In this document: positions 47,641 through 60,090 of the stretch, piece by piece
How positions within the stretch are numbered: the first letter of the stretch is position 1
Layout: every line of letters starts with the position of its first letter
Notes under the pieces: model-generated
The model's database searches: none
What the model was told of the DNA's origin: nothing
Seen by the model: the letters and a program-made list of their open reading frames with translations, nothing else
Program-made: the position numbers and the translations under genes
From: Saccoglossus kowalevskii
Lineage: Eukaryota; Hemichordata; Enteropneusta; Harrimaniidae
Reading direction: 5' to 3'
Assembly: GCF_000003605.2 (NCBI RefSeq)
Contig: NW_003120922.1
Span: forward strand, 591,409 to 655,408
DNA: 64,000 bases

Positions 47641-47925
47641 AATTTGGCTTTCAACGTTCCAGAATTGGGACAATTTTGTTGTACAAATGTATTAATTTTA
47701 TAGTTCAAATAACTTGGACAATCATACTAACAATGCTCTAGCAGTGGCTTCGTCTTTCAGTGTACACGGTGGAAAGAGTTTCTTAAGGCCCCACACCCCC
47801 AAGATGTTGGATTCTAGATCATTAAAACTCGTGACAACAAACAGACACAACGTGCTGGCAGTATCGCATCGATTTAATACAATTATCACGAATTAGCTGA
47901 GGGAATATTCAATAGTTATGTCATG

Positions 47926-48141
47926 TCACTTCGGAGCAAGGAGCTCCATGTTTGGAGGTAAGCCACTTTTATTAGGCCAAACGAACATTTTATAGTAATT
48001 GTAACAAACTGAGGCGATATCATACGCGGAGGCTACGATCTCCGCTACTACACGATCTTGCTGTCGCAAGTAGTTATAAAAGTACACCATGACGAACGAA
48101 GCAAGCATTATAATTATTGCCAGTATTTTTTTCTGGGCCAT
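47926..48141 (-). CDS. Possible small single-pass membrane protein (71 aa)
   Basis: Minus strand, ATG at 48141: MAQKK, a membrane helix ILAIIIMLASFVMVYFYNYL, then a polar segment RQQDRVVAEIVASAYDIA, SVCYNYYKMFVW and a tail ending PPNMELLAPK. The lysines before the helix and balanced tail suit a small integral membrane protein of the endomembrane or mitochondria. An upstream in-frame ATG at 48192 would add 17 residues. The plus strand carries ACAAAATGGCGCTGTTC at 48279, so a CpG initiator may lie 140 bases upstream. No family is recognised. Confidence 0.4.
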   Translation of the reverse strand: MAQKKILAIIIMLASFVMVYFYNYLRQQDRVVAEIVASAYDIASVCYNYYKMFVWPNKSGLPPNMELLAPK

Positions 48142-48299
48142 ATAAATATACACAGTGTCTAAAACTCTTACTGATAACTTTCTCTGGTGCATATCTAATC
48201 GCCAAAACAGTGATCCAAGTGTAGAAAAGTGTGCAATGTCTTGCTTGATAAACCCATAAACTGAACGGAGATTCAGACAAAATGGCGCTGTTCATGCAT

Positions 48300-49890
48300 T
48301 TGCATTTGCAGACCTAGATGACAGACTAATACGGTTAATTTTATTATCGATTGTACATTTTATATAAAAATGTCTACTAATGCAAACGATGTTTACTTTT
48401 TATATAACTTTTTATTCTGAATTGAGTTTCTGAATGAGCAACAAACATAGGCCGTTTCATGGAATGAGTTAAACTATATACTTAACGATTTTCACAGATG
48501 GTGGGTGACCTGGTATTTGTATTTATTTTCGATAATAATATAATTACAACCAAACATTGATATTGATTTATTTTAAGTGGCCACGATTCTCCAGGGGGTA
48601 GTCTAAAATTTGGAAATAATTCAGCTTGAGTATTTGTGAAAAAAAAATAATGAACAGATATGCCGTAACAATAAAATCTGCACACACATATTGATAGAAT
48701 TTTCTTTTAAAGTAGCAACAGGGGAAATTCCGTCGTTTAGTTAAAATGATCTGGGCAATTTAAATCCAAACATATTTATAACAAACTAAATATTTTATGA
48801 AAGCTGAAATATTCAGAGCTATTCATGTTTTGCGAAAATTGTTTACATAGGGGTCATGTGACCGGATATTAACTGGACCCTGTCAAAATAACAAATCAAG
48901 AAGTTCTGCCCTGGCGATTTAACCATTTAATTGGGGATTTTCAGAATAATTTCGTTGTGAAAAGTTCTTATAAAGTGACGTTTGCATGTGATTATTTATC
49001 TAATAATTATGATTAATACTTAATTTGTATTGTTTTTTATGAGGAATCTAAATTGCTCCATCGTACAAATAATATAAATATTATTAAATGTGTTATAGTA
49101 ATTGCGTTCATTTTACTATCCTTTAAAAGAATGTACAATCAACCAATCCTTGCTAGCACATATTGTGCTGCTTCACTTAACATTTCTTCTTTAACTTTAT
49201 TAATCAATCATTTCCTTAATGGACACCAGATTCAGATATCCGCTACGTTCACCCACAATGCATCATTTCTTCTTCTGTGGAGACAGTCAACAAAACCCAC
49301 CCTTTCAAGCACTGATATAATTTATTTTTGGTGAAAAACATACTCAGCCCAAAAAAAGATTTTAAAAATAGTCCTGCATAAGAGTATTTTGTTTATCTCT
49401 AAACCAAATGTCGAATCTTTTAAACAAAATATCAACGCAGATACACACACAAATGACTAACTTCGCACATGGGTGTCAATACAAAGTATTGTTTATGACA
49501 TGGGAATGACATATGTGCAATATGACAGATGAAAATGAAATATAGTTTGCATTGGGGTATAAATTTGTTTGCGAGTGTTTGTAAACTTGGTATTAAGTTT
49601 TGTATTTTGTATTTTTCGGAAGGAATAGCGGTCCGGGATACTGGTGACAATGCTGACATACTCTTTTCGTTATGACAGGACAGTTACACTGCACATATGT
49701 AAATATTAATAAATATGAAGAACATTACATATAATATTGAATTCAAATCTCTCGCACTGAATTATTTATTTTCAACAAGGCCTTGTGTTTTTTTGTGTGC
49801 AATAAAATATAGTGTTCAGTGAAATACTTGTACACAATTGCAGTTTGTTAGCACTACATATAATAAAACAATCATCAACAGTGTGATTTT
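48300..49890. other. No gene seen
   Basis: AT-rich; the short frames (48685-48482 -, 49053-49334 +, 49659-49432 -) show no support. Confidence 0.3.
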
Positions 49891-49902
49891 TAAGCATCTA
49901 TG

Positions 49903-50058
49903 GGAGGTGGAGAGTGCCAGCTGGGTATCTGACATGTTGCTGGAGGCGGGCAGTGCCAGCAACTTACTGTAAATGTCGGTGGCGGTTTTCGAGTGCCAAC
50001 AAGGTGCCGTATAAGTAGCTGTAGGTGGCGAGTGCCAGCAAGGTACTGTAAATGTCAG
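49903..50058 (+). repeat. Minisatellite, four units of 36-43 bp
   Basis: Units run from GGTGGCGAGTGCCAGCAAGG through ACTGTAAATGTC with variants (GGAGGCGGGCAGTGCCAGCA, GGTGGCGGTTTTCGAGTGCC). Read on the other strand it makes repeated Cys-Trp-His-Ser words, an artefact of the array. Confidence 0.75.
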
Positions 50059-50229
50059 ATTCATCAAAATATTGGAGGCAGTTTAAATATGAATGAGATA
50101 TTCTTTTCATCTGAAATATAATCATTTTTTGGGTTTTATTTGTTGCTAATGGCAACATAATTAAAAATATCCAACTACACTATCCCATGAATCTATGGAA
50201 CGTGTCTATTATATGTTACCAGGTTGAAT

Positions 50230-50253
50230 CACACTCTGTTTTGCTGAACAGAG
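50230..50253. other. Small perfect hairpin
   Basis: ACACTCTGTT, loop TTGCTG, AACAGAGTGT. Isolated, with no terminator role expected in an animal genome. Confidence 0.5.
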
Positions 50254-50329
50254 TGTCAGTGTGAAAGTTGCAGATCCCCATAAGAAGTATTATATTTTCT
50301 TGGGTTTCTTTTTGGGTTGTTGGCAACCC

Positions 50330-51330
50330 GGCCAGATAAATATACAGATCAAGATCCAACAAGTTACTTGTTTGAATTATTAGTATTGCTATTTTTTCAG
50401 TTCTAGTATTTACGGGTAGTTTTTTCTCAGGGCATGCCTATATGTAGCACTAATTGTCACTGACATTCCTGCGCGAATTGCCTGGAATTCATCAGTATAG
50501 CGCCACCTACAACAAAAGGAACAACAAATGTCGACAACGGTGGCGTAATAATAAGACCACCTCTCTCTCTTTCGATCATACGTTTGTCCTACTTAGATGA
50601 CATGTCCCAGTGGAATAATAGAACAGATGACGGTAGCACAGTTGTAGCGTCGTATTATGGACGCAGGCGTAAACTCATTTTGGTACTAACGATAGAAACG
50701 AGTTTTAAAAATGTATTAAAATACAGTGAAGTACAACTGACGCTGAGGGCAGCACCTGTATGCAAATGATAACCGTAAAACTTTACCCATAAAATTGAAC
50801 GATATTCGTCGATGAGGGCACACTTACGTGTTATGCACACGAAGATATCACAGTTGAAAAAAAAAAAAACTTGCAGCAAACAAGCTGGTCTGAAGTGTTA
50901 TCTTGTAAGTAGCTTCGTAATGACAAAAATGTCATCACTGTAAACAGATTATTAATAACATATTGTCAACCAATAAAACGATAACAGACATATCAGTTAT
51001 AAACAACATAATGTTGAGACCCGTGGCTTTTGGAAATACACGCGCTCCTTTTACATGCCAAAAATCTGTGCAGTGCGCCCTCACGTCCGAGAAAATCAGT
51101 CACATTGTGATCTGCTGCATGTTCGTATTCACAAATTCTCGTGAGAAGATATGGCATCCGAAGTTTGTATTTCGCTATGTATACAGTTTTGAGTTTATTT
51201 CCAACATTGGTGAAAGTACATACCCATCGACAGACATATATGCTAGGAATTGCGCCCTCATTGGTGAGACTGTTACCCAAATACTAGTAGTCAATTTAAA
51301 TATCAGAGCTAATCGGGTAAATTAATAGAC
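50330..51330. repeat. Third copy of the palindromic element of 13.6-15.9 kb
   Basis: GCATGCCTATATGTAGCNCTAATTGTCACTGA (50434) matches 14240 directly and 15322 in reverse; TAGCGCCACCTACAACAAAAG (50498) pairs with 15240; GTGCGCCCTCACGTCCGA (51071) with 14740; ATGGCATCCG (51153) with 14655. The open frames 50963-51325 and 51280-50993 are within it and are not coding by any sign I can see. Confidence 0.7.
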
Positions 51331-51744
51331 CACTTATCCGGGAGTAGCGAGACTGGGGTCCAAAAATACTCCAGCTTTGTCATGGCTGAGAATTTAAACA
51401 TGTCAGTTTGCTGATAGTCGATAGAAGGAGATTTTATTTTTGTGATGTCGATTGGTACACCCAGAAGCACAATATCACGCGTGCAAGTTTGCGTTACACC
51501 CCAAAACGGCATGCGCGCGCATGCAAAACGCCGTTTCCTCGACTTCCGGGAAAGTCGTCTATCAGCACCTCGAGTTACTCACCAAACACTAGGATAGCTC
51601 CGTCGATGTAATTTTACGATAGGATTATAGAACACCGTTAAATAGTTTCCGTTAGAACGTTATTAGCACAGCTAAACTAAGCAGAATTGACCCCCCCCGG
51701 GCCAATCTCCACACGCCTCGACGTTATGTTTTATTATACGTGAT

Positions 51745-51985
51745 TTCCAGTACAGTGCGAGACAGATATGCACCTTCTTAGCTGCGATAGAGTGAATTGT
51801 TGAGTGTACTTACTTACTTGAAAGTAACATTGTACTTACAATTTAACACGTTTACCTGATGCAAGTGGATGTATGGCTCACAGCTCAAGAGGTTTATGAC
51901 GTCACAAAAAGCTTAAATTCAGAATTGGGTTAGCCTATAAAACAACGACCAATTGTTTCCCGGAAAAAAAAAGTGATAACCGATA
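51745..51985 (-). repeat. Inverted partner of 36650-36885
   Basis: See 36650-36885. The copy ends close to ATAAAACAACGACCAATTG. Confidence 0.7.
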
Positions 51986-52469
51986 ATGATACAAACACAG
52001 GCATGGTGTCACCTGTTCAACACAACAAAGAGATTTTATTTTATAAAACTATGTATATGATAATAAGATGAGAATGATTTCCGTGATGAGCTAAGAATAA
52101 AGTGGAGGAAATCAATTGACGTAAATACTATTTTTCGATACGAAAACGCAATTTTACTGTTCATGATAAGACCAGACTAGTATTAATTCAGCAGGCTTCT
52201 GACGTCATTGTTGCCATAGTTTTCGTCAAGTTTAAGGTGACAATAACTTTAGTGAGTATCATTGACTATAGACAAATGCTTTTGCGATGCGTTAGAAACA
52301 CAATAAGATGAGGGGGCGATACTCAAATACAAATGTGAAGGGTTCAGGTCTTTGCCGTTGTTGCTACCAACAACCTTACACGATACATTTAGCCGACATT
52401 TTGGCTTGAATTTTCGGATAAATCGAACACGGTTTTCAGAAGTAAGGCCTGTCTCACTTTGTTAAAAAG

Positions 52470-52584
<115 letters not shown>

Positions 52585-52689
52585 CCGAGGTAAATGTGAA
52601 TAAACCGTTCTATCGCACATCTGTTGTTCATCAAGACCTCGTACACAACAATGTTATTTGGGGGAGTGCGTAAGACCTCTACTGATACG

Positions 52690-53650
52690 TGTAACGCAAC
52701 AACGTCATATGTAGTGTAATGAATATATTTATAACTACACGTAACACATGCAATATCTCGTAATTGTTTCACGTGTTACGTTGTTGGGGATGCTGCATTT
52801 TAAGTCTGCTACGCGTGATTAATAATTCTATATTACATGTAATGAATACATGAGAAATCACATGCCACGGATGCGTAATTGGTAACCCATTCCATTCTTG
52901 TATTACGTGTAACTAGTGAATAACGGCCACGTGTTACGCGGGATTTGAGTGAGTAAATATCGCAGCACTATTCATGGGTATTTATTTTCCTTGCCAAATC
53001 GTCTGTTTTAATATATCTAGTAGATTACTTTTTACGCGTGGTTTTCAAATTGTGTTACGTTCAATAAGCAGATGCAACGTCACTTGTGTACTAGCAACAT
53101 AATGAACCATACGATGTAACGCGTGATTAACAATTACATGTTACGTGTAATGTGTAGTAGAATCCACAGCACTCGACAAACCATTTAGTACCAAGCTCAT
53201 TCGTTGTTACATGTAGCTAGCGAATCACACGACGTATTCGTAATTGATAATAATTACCTGTTGCGTATAATGAGTAGATTATTGAGTACGTATTAAGTAT
53301 ATAGTAGTCTAAAATATTCTTTTGTTGTGCGTATCTCATGAATCACGATACAATCGTCACACGTGATTACTGACTCTGTATTACGTGCAATGAGCAGATT
53401 TCTCAAAGCACAATACGTATTTGTAACGTAATCATCTCTGTGATACGTATAATGAGTAGTCACAGTGTTTGCCCCCCCCCCCTCCCGATTGGCAACACCC
53501 GTATCATTGTTTTCAATAATTCTCACTGTGTAACTTACATGTTATTAATAAACACTGTTTTATTGTCACGCGTTACATAGTGCGTGGAAACCAACACTTT
53601 CTTTATTACGCGTAACACGTAAAAGCGTATGAATTATTCTGTAACTTTCA
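52690..53650. repeat. Cluster of palindromic TTACGTGTAA-type words
   Basis: About 20 near-copies of a short palindrome occur in 960 bases: TTACATGTAATGAATA (52840), TTACGTGTAACTAG (52903), GTGTTACGCG (52932), GTAACGCGTGATTAAC and TTACGTGTAATGTG (53117, 53141), TTACCTGTTGCGTATAATGAG, TTACGTGCAATGAGCAG (53380), ATACGTATAATGAG (53443), TTACGCGTAACACGTAA (53607). A partial larger pattern is CGTGATTA, then 15-20 bases, then TTACGTGTAATGAGTAG. No coding potential. Confidence 0.7.
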
Positions 53651-55489
53651 ACGTGTTATATATATTGACCGATTGATTGACCAATTAGGTGCATGTAGCA
53701 AAACAGCTGACCAAGCTTGACTTAATACATAACAAATTTAATGGTCATTTTTAATTGGCTCGAGGTTTAGTTCGCTCCGTGTAAAAACGTCACACTGATG
53801 GTGGTGCGTTATCTAAGAAAAGGCGGTGATTGTTGTAGCGTGTATTACGTTATATACACTCTCTATACAACTTTTAAAATCATTCAAAACATTCGAACAA
53901 AAAAAAAAAACTGTTTGAGAATTTGAGCATTGCTAGTATGTTTCACTTGACCGAGCCTTGAAGAATACCAGTGTATCTTACCAAACTAGTCCAACCCAAT
54001 ATTATTTAAATATAAGATAACCTTCATTTCTAATCTTCAATCATTATTTTCTCAGGAAACAATTTTCCTTCACATTATAAATATAAACGATTCAGGGCGC
54101 ACGTAAGCTTATGCGGGAATTCATAATTCAAAACTTTTTATCTGAAAATACATTTTTAGCCTGGAAACTAAACATTTTCAGCCTATTAGGGTGCTGTTGG
54201 TGGTGAATTGAATTATAAACATCTTGGGACAGAGAGGGTCACGTGTTAGATGAACTTGGATGACGGAACCGATTAGGGTTACCGTGTGTATTTTTAAATC
54301 CTAAAATAACCCACCAATCACATGAATAATGTTAATGATCGCGTCGATTACGGTCACCTGTGAATTTCAAACATGGCATTTGCACGTGGCATTCAAAAGC
54401 TCTTAAGGTTTTAACCCCTCTACTCAAATAACAAATGGGCTTTTACGAAGGATATCTACATCTCGATCATGCACATTTGAACTTGAGAACTTATCGACGC
54501 ACTCAGGCAGGGTAGCTAAATCGTACAATGACAATGAAACAAGATACAAGTTTCCGCAGCGGTTATTTTTGAATTCGAAATACTAAACATGCACCAAAGA
54601 AGAAACTGCCACATTATACCGAACACTGTTAACTCGTTCCCTCGTTCCTGTTGACATAGAGCGTGATGGAATTGACAGTGACAACGGTGGGCTGCCATTG
54701 CTCGTGTTTTACCTCCACCTTAAATAGATAAGCCTTTATTATTCGCAACATAATTTCCATAATGTAAACCCGATTTGTCTATGTGCTGATGGTATCGCGG
54801 GAAAAAAACGACACTTACCGATGAAAACTCATAAAACCTACGTTTATCTCAGTTCTCTCATAATTCATATAAACACACGGTAAGATGTATACATCTGTGG
54901 TGATAACATCAGAGTGCTATAAGCGATCTGTTTCACGTTGACGCGACACTGATTTCATAGATACCCCGCGGCAAGCCATACTTGCCCTGACTGCCATAGT
55001 TACGGCATACAACTACGTCACCATGCGAGTGAAAGGAACATGCATTTTACAGTCGTCGCGTATTTACATTACCCTGGCCAATCTGTAAAGTAGCCCGACC
55101 AGAGGAATTAATTAAATCCATCGTGTGGCGTAGTTTTGTAAATATCGGTAATATTTTGGAAGGTCCCGATTATGTCTTATTTATTATGTCGAAAAGTGGA
55201 TAAGTAACAGTTCTTGCAACGTCCCCACTATTACGCTACATTAATTGTACTACAGCATCAACAGTCCATGAATTTAGCATATGTCGCATGTACACATACC
55301 TCGGTGACTGCCCTTTCAGTTTCACTCACCTTTTCGCTTCTGGATAGCTGAATTATTGGACCCTTAATCTTTCGACATATAACAGTTTGAGCGATAAAGT
55401 AAACATTTTTCACCACACAGAAGATACACCTGCATATTTTTTTTCTTTAACTTTTGCTCAAGACATATACCCAATGTGTTATTTGATCA
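53651..55489. other. No gene seen
   Basis: Unique sequence with only scattered short frames (for example 54698-54516 -), none with a recognisable protein feature. Confidence 0.3.
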
Positions 55490-55720
55490 AACATTAACAA
55501 AGTTTATTACAGAAAAATTCATAAAAAAAATACAAAAAGTAAATCATACGGGCAACCGAGCTAGGCTGACGATTTTGTTCATATTGATGAAATTTACAAA
55601 GAAAACATAATACAAAATACGCAGAACTGTACAAAATCGTAACACAGACTGGAACCCTACATCGTACCACCGTTTTCAAATGAGGCAAATCATCCTTTGC
55701 TGTCAGATAATTATCGGTAC
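55490..55720 (-). CDS. Possible terminal exon with AATAAA
   Basis: On the minus strand ATTTGTATTTATAG ends at 55721 and is followed by a frame TDNYLTAKDDLPHLKTVVRC, RVPVCVTILYSSAY, then a hydrophobic C terminus and TAA. An AATAAA sits at 55508-55503 overlapping the end. The polypyrimidine/AG/AATAAA order fits a last exon (coding end or pure 3' UTR). No family is recognised. Confidence 0.25.
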
Positions 55721-56558
55721 CTATAAATACAAATAAATATGATATTGGAAAAGTTTGCATGCAAAATACATTCACTTAATCAATACACAAATGTGAGTGT
55801 ATTGCATTTTTCTCCCGGAGGGAAAACAAACAAACAAAAGATTAGCTGGAGACCATTAAAGATTACGTCATGGACATATTGTTCCTTAACACCAGGAAAC
55901 CGATAGTAACTGGTGTAAAGCCTTGGATCGATTAAAGGTATGTTATCGAGTGACTAAGACACGAGCCAAAGGCATAATGGTCCAAAGCTTGTTTTCAATA
56001 ATAAGCAATTTTAATATATTACTGTGGACTGTGCATTGATTTCAATAGTTATCACCGTTAATGGTATCTCAGATCAATTTTTCCCATATTTAGGAATGTA
56101 ATTTAGGGAAACGTCAGACTGTCATGATTCATTGACAAATATGAAATGTATCGACAAAAATTGAAAAATAAATCATATTTCAGTATCAAACGAAGCTCAT
56201 GTTTTCAATTGATCCACCCATTTAATCTTTAAGATGTTAAACAAATCTTGTTGTTTTTTTTTCGTCGCTAAACCGTGACTATATCACGCTTCTGGGTACT
56301 ATAACCAATGTCGTATAAGTGTCCAGCAACACAGAGATGAAACTAGAGTAACAATTTGACACGTGACAAGTTAATGAGAAGGGGTTGTCGTGTTGTCATG
56401 TGCGTTACCTCATCCACCCGCTTGCGTGGGAGTCCAGCGAACGATCAGTTCGATTGACGCATGCGTAAAGATTTGCTCCTTCCAAAAATTGAAGCACATT
56501 TTACGACGACAAGGCCATCTGTTAATGATTTAAATTACTTGTTTGCGTAACAACACGC
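55721..56558. other. No gene seen
   Basis: AT-rich to mixed DNA without a frame of note. Confidence 0.3.
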
Positions 56559-56565
56559 TATAAAA
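56559..56565 (+). promoter_or_regulatory. TATA box candidate
   Basis: GCTATAAAACCTGATCG resembles the ILP core promoter (TATAAAACCTCGG) over ten bases, followed about 25 bases later by TTTTCATTCAGCATTG, an initiator-like word. The ATG at 56607 opens only about 36 codons. Weak. Confidence 0.3.
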
Positions 56566-57024
56566 CCTGATCGTCAAATTTTCATTCAGCATTGTCCCAT
56601 TAATTGTATGAATCTGTATTTTCCATTTTTCGCACAATTGACAGGCATTTCTCGTGGCAAAGAGTTGACGCGACGATCAATACTGCTCGTAGACAGTGTC
56701 GTCTACTGCGTGGCCGGCTGACGTCATAATTACGAAAGTTTGAATCACGGGGACAGGTGAACTAATTCCAGCTTTGAATGCGAGTGGAAGGGGGTATACA
56801 AGTCCGTTATCAGAAGACCATTTGCGCGTCTTACTGTCTTGTATATTGTTTTAATCTCTGACATTATCGATACGTGTAGTTATTTCGGCGCCAATGTGGT
56901 ACTGTAACATTTGCATACACATTTTGTTTTTACAATGACAAAACGCATTTTCGGGATTTTCTATCTTCAACAGGATGGTACACGTTTTTAATGGTTTTCA
57001 GTTGGTTCCAAAGAAACGCAAGAT

Positions 57025-57255
57025 GACAGTCGTCACGCAGCGCCAAAGACGCTACGCAGCGCCACAGTCGTCACCAGTGTCAAGTAGCGCCATAGTCGCA
57101 GACCACACAGTTCATACGTATCGCCGAAGTCGTCAAGCGCAACCAAAGTGATCATGCAGCACCACAGTCATCGCAGCTCCACGGTCGCCACGCAGTGCCA
57201 CAGTCATCACAAAGCGCCGTAATCGTCATTCACAGAGCAACACAGTCATTACACA
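57025..57255 (-). repeat. Minisatellite array 3 (18-bp family, reverse orientation)
   Basis: CAGTCGTCACGCAGCGCCA (57027) and variants (CAGTCATCACAAAGCGCC, GGTCGCCACGCAGTGCCACA) repeat about ten times. In reverse complement it is the same unit as arrays at 679-1106 and 4536-4855. Confidence 0.8.
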
Positions 57256-57270
57256 CAAAAACATCATCGT

Positions 57271-57459
57271 TCAGCGCACGTTCGATTGACGATTTTTAAG
57301 AAAACTGATATTGATTTTCACGCGATGTATGTCACATTGGGCGATTGTGGCGTCTTTAATTCCGGAAGATATCGAGTCGATGGATGGGTCGTGATACACT
57401 CCTAAAACATCAATGTTCATTACTCGCATTCCCAAAGTATTTTTTTCCTCCGTTTTCAC
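57271..57459 (-). CDS. Unidentified open frame, protein-like
   Basis: Minus strand: MVKTEEKNTLGMRVMNIDVL, then GVYHDPSIDSISSGIKDATI, ending NRQSNVR before TGA. Balanced composition with few low-complexity residues in a CpG-richer stretch. No homology is recognised and no clear donor is seen; could be chance. Confidence 0.25.
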   Translation of the reverse strand: MKTEEKNTLGMRVMNIDVLGVYHDPSIDSISSGIKDATIAQCDIHRVKINISFLKNRQSNVR

Positions 57460-57479
57460 CATTATTTCAGCGACCAAGT

Positions 57480-59895
57480 TAGCCAGTCAATTCCAGTCCT
57501 CGGCAACAGCTGATTGTTGCTACAATGTTTAGTCGAAACAATCAACGCAAACTGAGTACATTTTGAAGTGGCTTCAAACCACGATGAAAGGTCGCCACAC
57601 ATTTCATGAAGACACCAAGTACTGTTACGTTAAACAGAATAACCCTGTCCCCTTAATAAAAACACGATAACGTATGCTTTAAGCGTCAAGTGATTTCTAC
57701 TGGAGAAATCCGTTAAATATAATGCAACTTCCTTTATTTTACCATATTAGAAATTTCAAGCTACAGACAGGGTAAAAACAAAATAAAAATGTCTGTTTTG
57801 GAGCATTTAACACTCAGTCTGTTACATATGATACGAATATATCGCAAAGTTTTGGCGGGCTTTTAATAACGGCTTACTATTTGACCGCTTTTCCAAAACG
57901 AGCCAGGTTGGCAGTAAATTATAAAGGTCCAGATTTGTTCACTGCTATATGCGCTTAAATATACGCACATGTCAAACGCACGAGAGCATTCTGCCATCAT
58001 TTCTGTACGTGCTCTGTCAGGCCAGGAACGTAACAGAGAAACGTTACAATAGATTTACGTATTCTCCGACCGGACGCCATTCAGCCAATGATACCGCGAA
58101 AATGTTCTGTTTTCTCGCTGCCGGACAATCATCCCCCTGTCAGACAGACATATTCGAACCCGTGTTTTCCCGCCGTGGCTGGGCGGTCACACTCATCCTT
58201 ACGCTATAATGTGCAATGTTGTTCCCTAAGTTTGCTGTTATTATTTTCCTCGTGCCTAAATAAATCACTCTTATGCAAAATGCGTACAACTCTCAAAATC
58301 ACAATTTGCTCACAGTAAGGCATGCATGCGTACAAGGTTAATATTTCTCGAATCAATCCACGATCGCCAGCGCCCCAAGTTTACATTATTATGAAAAGAA
58401 AAATTACATCTGCACAAATCTGTGTCTAGGGAAACCACAAATTACATAATGCACTGAGAGGAATTGGGAAAACGCTCAAACAACCGCCCATCGTACACGT
58501 TTAGTCTGTTGATACAAAATTCCCCGCTCAGATCCCGCACACGGGGGAACTATTCCAGTTACCGATCATACCCCCTCAGGCTGCGGGCGTGATTACAGAC
58601 AGCGGAATAGCTCTACCGGGAAAACGATCATTGATTTTTTCACAGGAGAACCACTTAGCGCGAAGACGGATGACGACCATTGAGGTTTCACCCAATCCGT
58701 GTTTCTATTGTATAATACGAAATCTCGTAATATTTCAAAGTTTGTTGTATGACGCCATGCTCCTTGTAAGTTTCTGTCTGCAAACAACGTTTTTACGAGA
58801 GCGAAGCCACAATGATTGTTTTCCGCGTCGGACGGCGATTGTGCAAGTGCGTTTATGAATATCAATGCCGGTCGGACAGCAATCTGGAAAGTTATTGTAT
58901 CGATTTCATATTTGGCCTTGAAAGGGAAGTTTTATTATTCAAGAGAACGTAGTCTGATTTCTAACCGTCCTTGGGTAATTGACCATCACCTGCCAGCGCC
59001 AACAGCGCATGCGTCTGTCAACCAAGTGTTCACAGTACTAATAGAAACATATTCTCACTCTCCCCCGACGTCAATCACATCACGAATTGTTTTTTTCTCG
59101 CTAAAAGCCGATAAAACATGCACATCGCGTTTTCAATATAGTCTAGTCAAAATCGATTTGATGTGGGTACTATTTGCTTTTTGTTACCCGAATGAAACTA
59201 TTTCTCATCGACGATACTGAGAAAGAGCAGAACGTAAGCCACAACATGGCGTAGCAATATCTCTCCCCCGTCTGTTTATCTAATCAACGGGCGCAACCAG
59301 TCGTAGCTGGGATACGAACGCCCGCGCCAATTTGCCTTCACAAACGCGAATAATACAAGAGGTTATATCAAGATCCAATCACACTAGAAGCATCGTTGAT
59401 AAACAACACCACGTCAAATTCATTGATCAGAGCAATTTCCTATCCTTGTCGATAACATGACGGGAGTTTTGTCTAGTCAAAGTGTCAACATCATTATGTA
59501 ACGCAAGATCTGACAGAATCTGACAACTAAATAAAATGGGAAAAGTGTGAACATCACGCATGTCCGAACATCGCGCGAGATATCGTCTGAATGTTTTTTT
59601 AATCTGCCGATGTTATCAGTGTTGGCGTACGAAACGAGCGACTAATGAATGTAACAGCCAGGCCAGTCTAAGTAGATTCCATTCTCCCGGGGAAAAGGTG
59701 TTCTACGTCAATTGGCGCTTAATACGTCAAATTTTAGCAAATCGTTGAAACAGAGTGATATAATTTATCAATCAAATATTGCGTAATGGCTAGCTATTAG
59801 ATATTTCCAATATGTATACAAAAATATATGGAATGTCTTTATTGTTAGGGCGCTACATGAAAAGTACATTAAAGATCAATCTTACCCCAAAACTC
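57480..59895. other. CpG-richer unique region, no confident gene
   Basis: Several overlapping frames (57949-58209 +, 58589-58858 +, 58816-59220 +) share no feature suggesting real proteins. The base composition is less AT-biased than the left half of the window, which may mark an upstream regulatory region of the candidate exon at 59985. Confidence 0.3.
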
Positions 59896-59902
59896 TATAA
59901 AT
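59896..59902 (+). promoter_or_regulatory. TATA box candidate before the 59985 exon
   Basis: CTCTATAAATGAAAGCAGC; a start near 59926 (ACATTAACT) and an ATG at 59985 would follow at normal distances. Confidence 0.35.
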
Positions 59903-59984
59903 GAAAGCAGCAAATCGAAGAACATTAACTATCCACATAAAAACCACAACAGAGTGAGCTTCTTAATCTTAACCATCTTAAAAT

Positions 59985-60090
59985 ATGGATCAATTTTACG
60001 GCGGAACAATACCGCACGATAAAATCAAATTTCGCTTGAAGCATATCATCAATCAGACATATTTCAGTAACAAGTTTTTCAAATTGTTAC
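59985..60090 (+). CDS. Possible first coding exon of an unidentified gene
   Basis: AATATGGATCAATTTTACGG opens MDQFYGGTIPHDKIKFRLKH, then IINQTYFSNKFFKLL, and reaches a consensus donor TTGTTAC|GTAAGTATT (GT at 60091), phase 1. A TATA box lies 85 bases upstream. The peptide is basic and aromatic, without a signal peptide. TATA, leader, ATG and strong donor in order make this the best non-ILP exon candidate, but no downstream exon could be paired with it. Confidence 0.4.
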
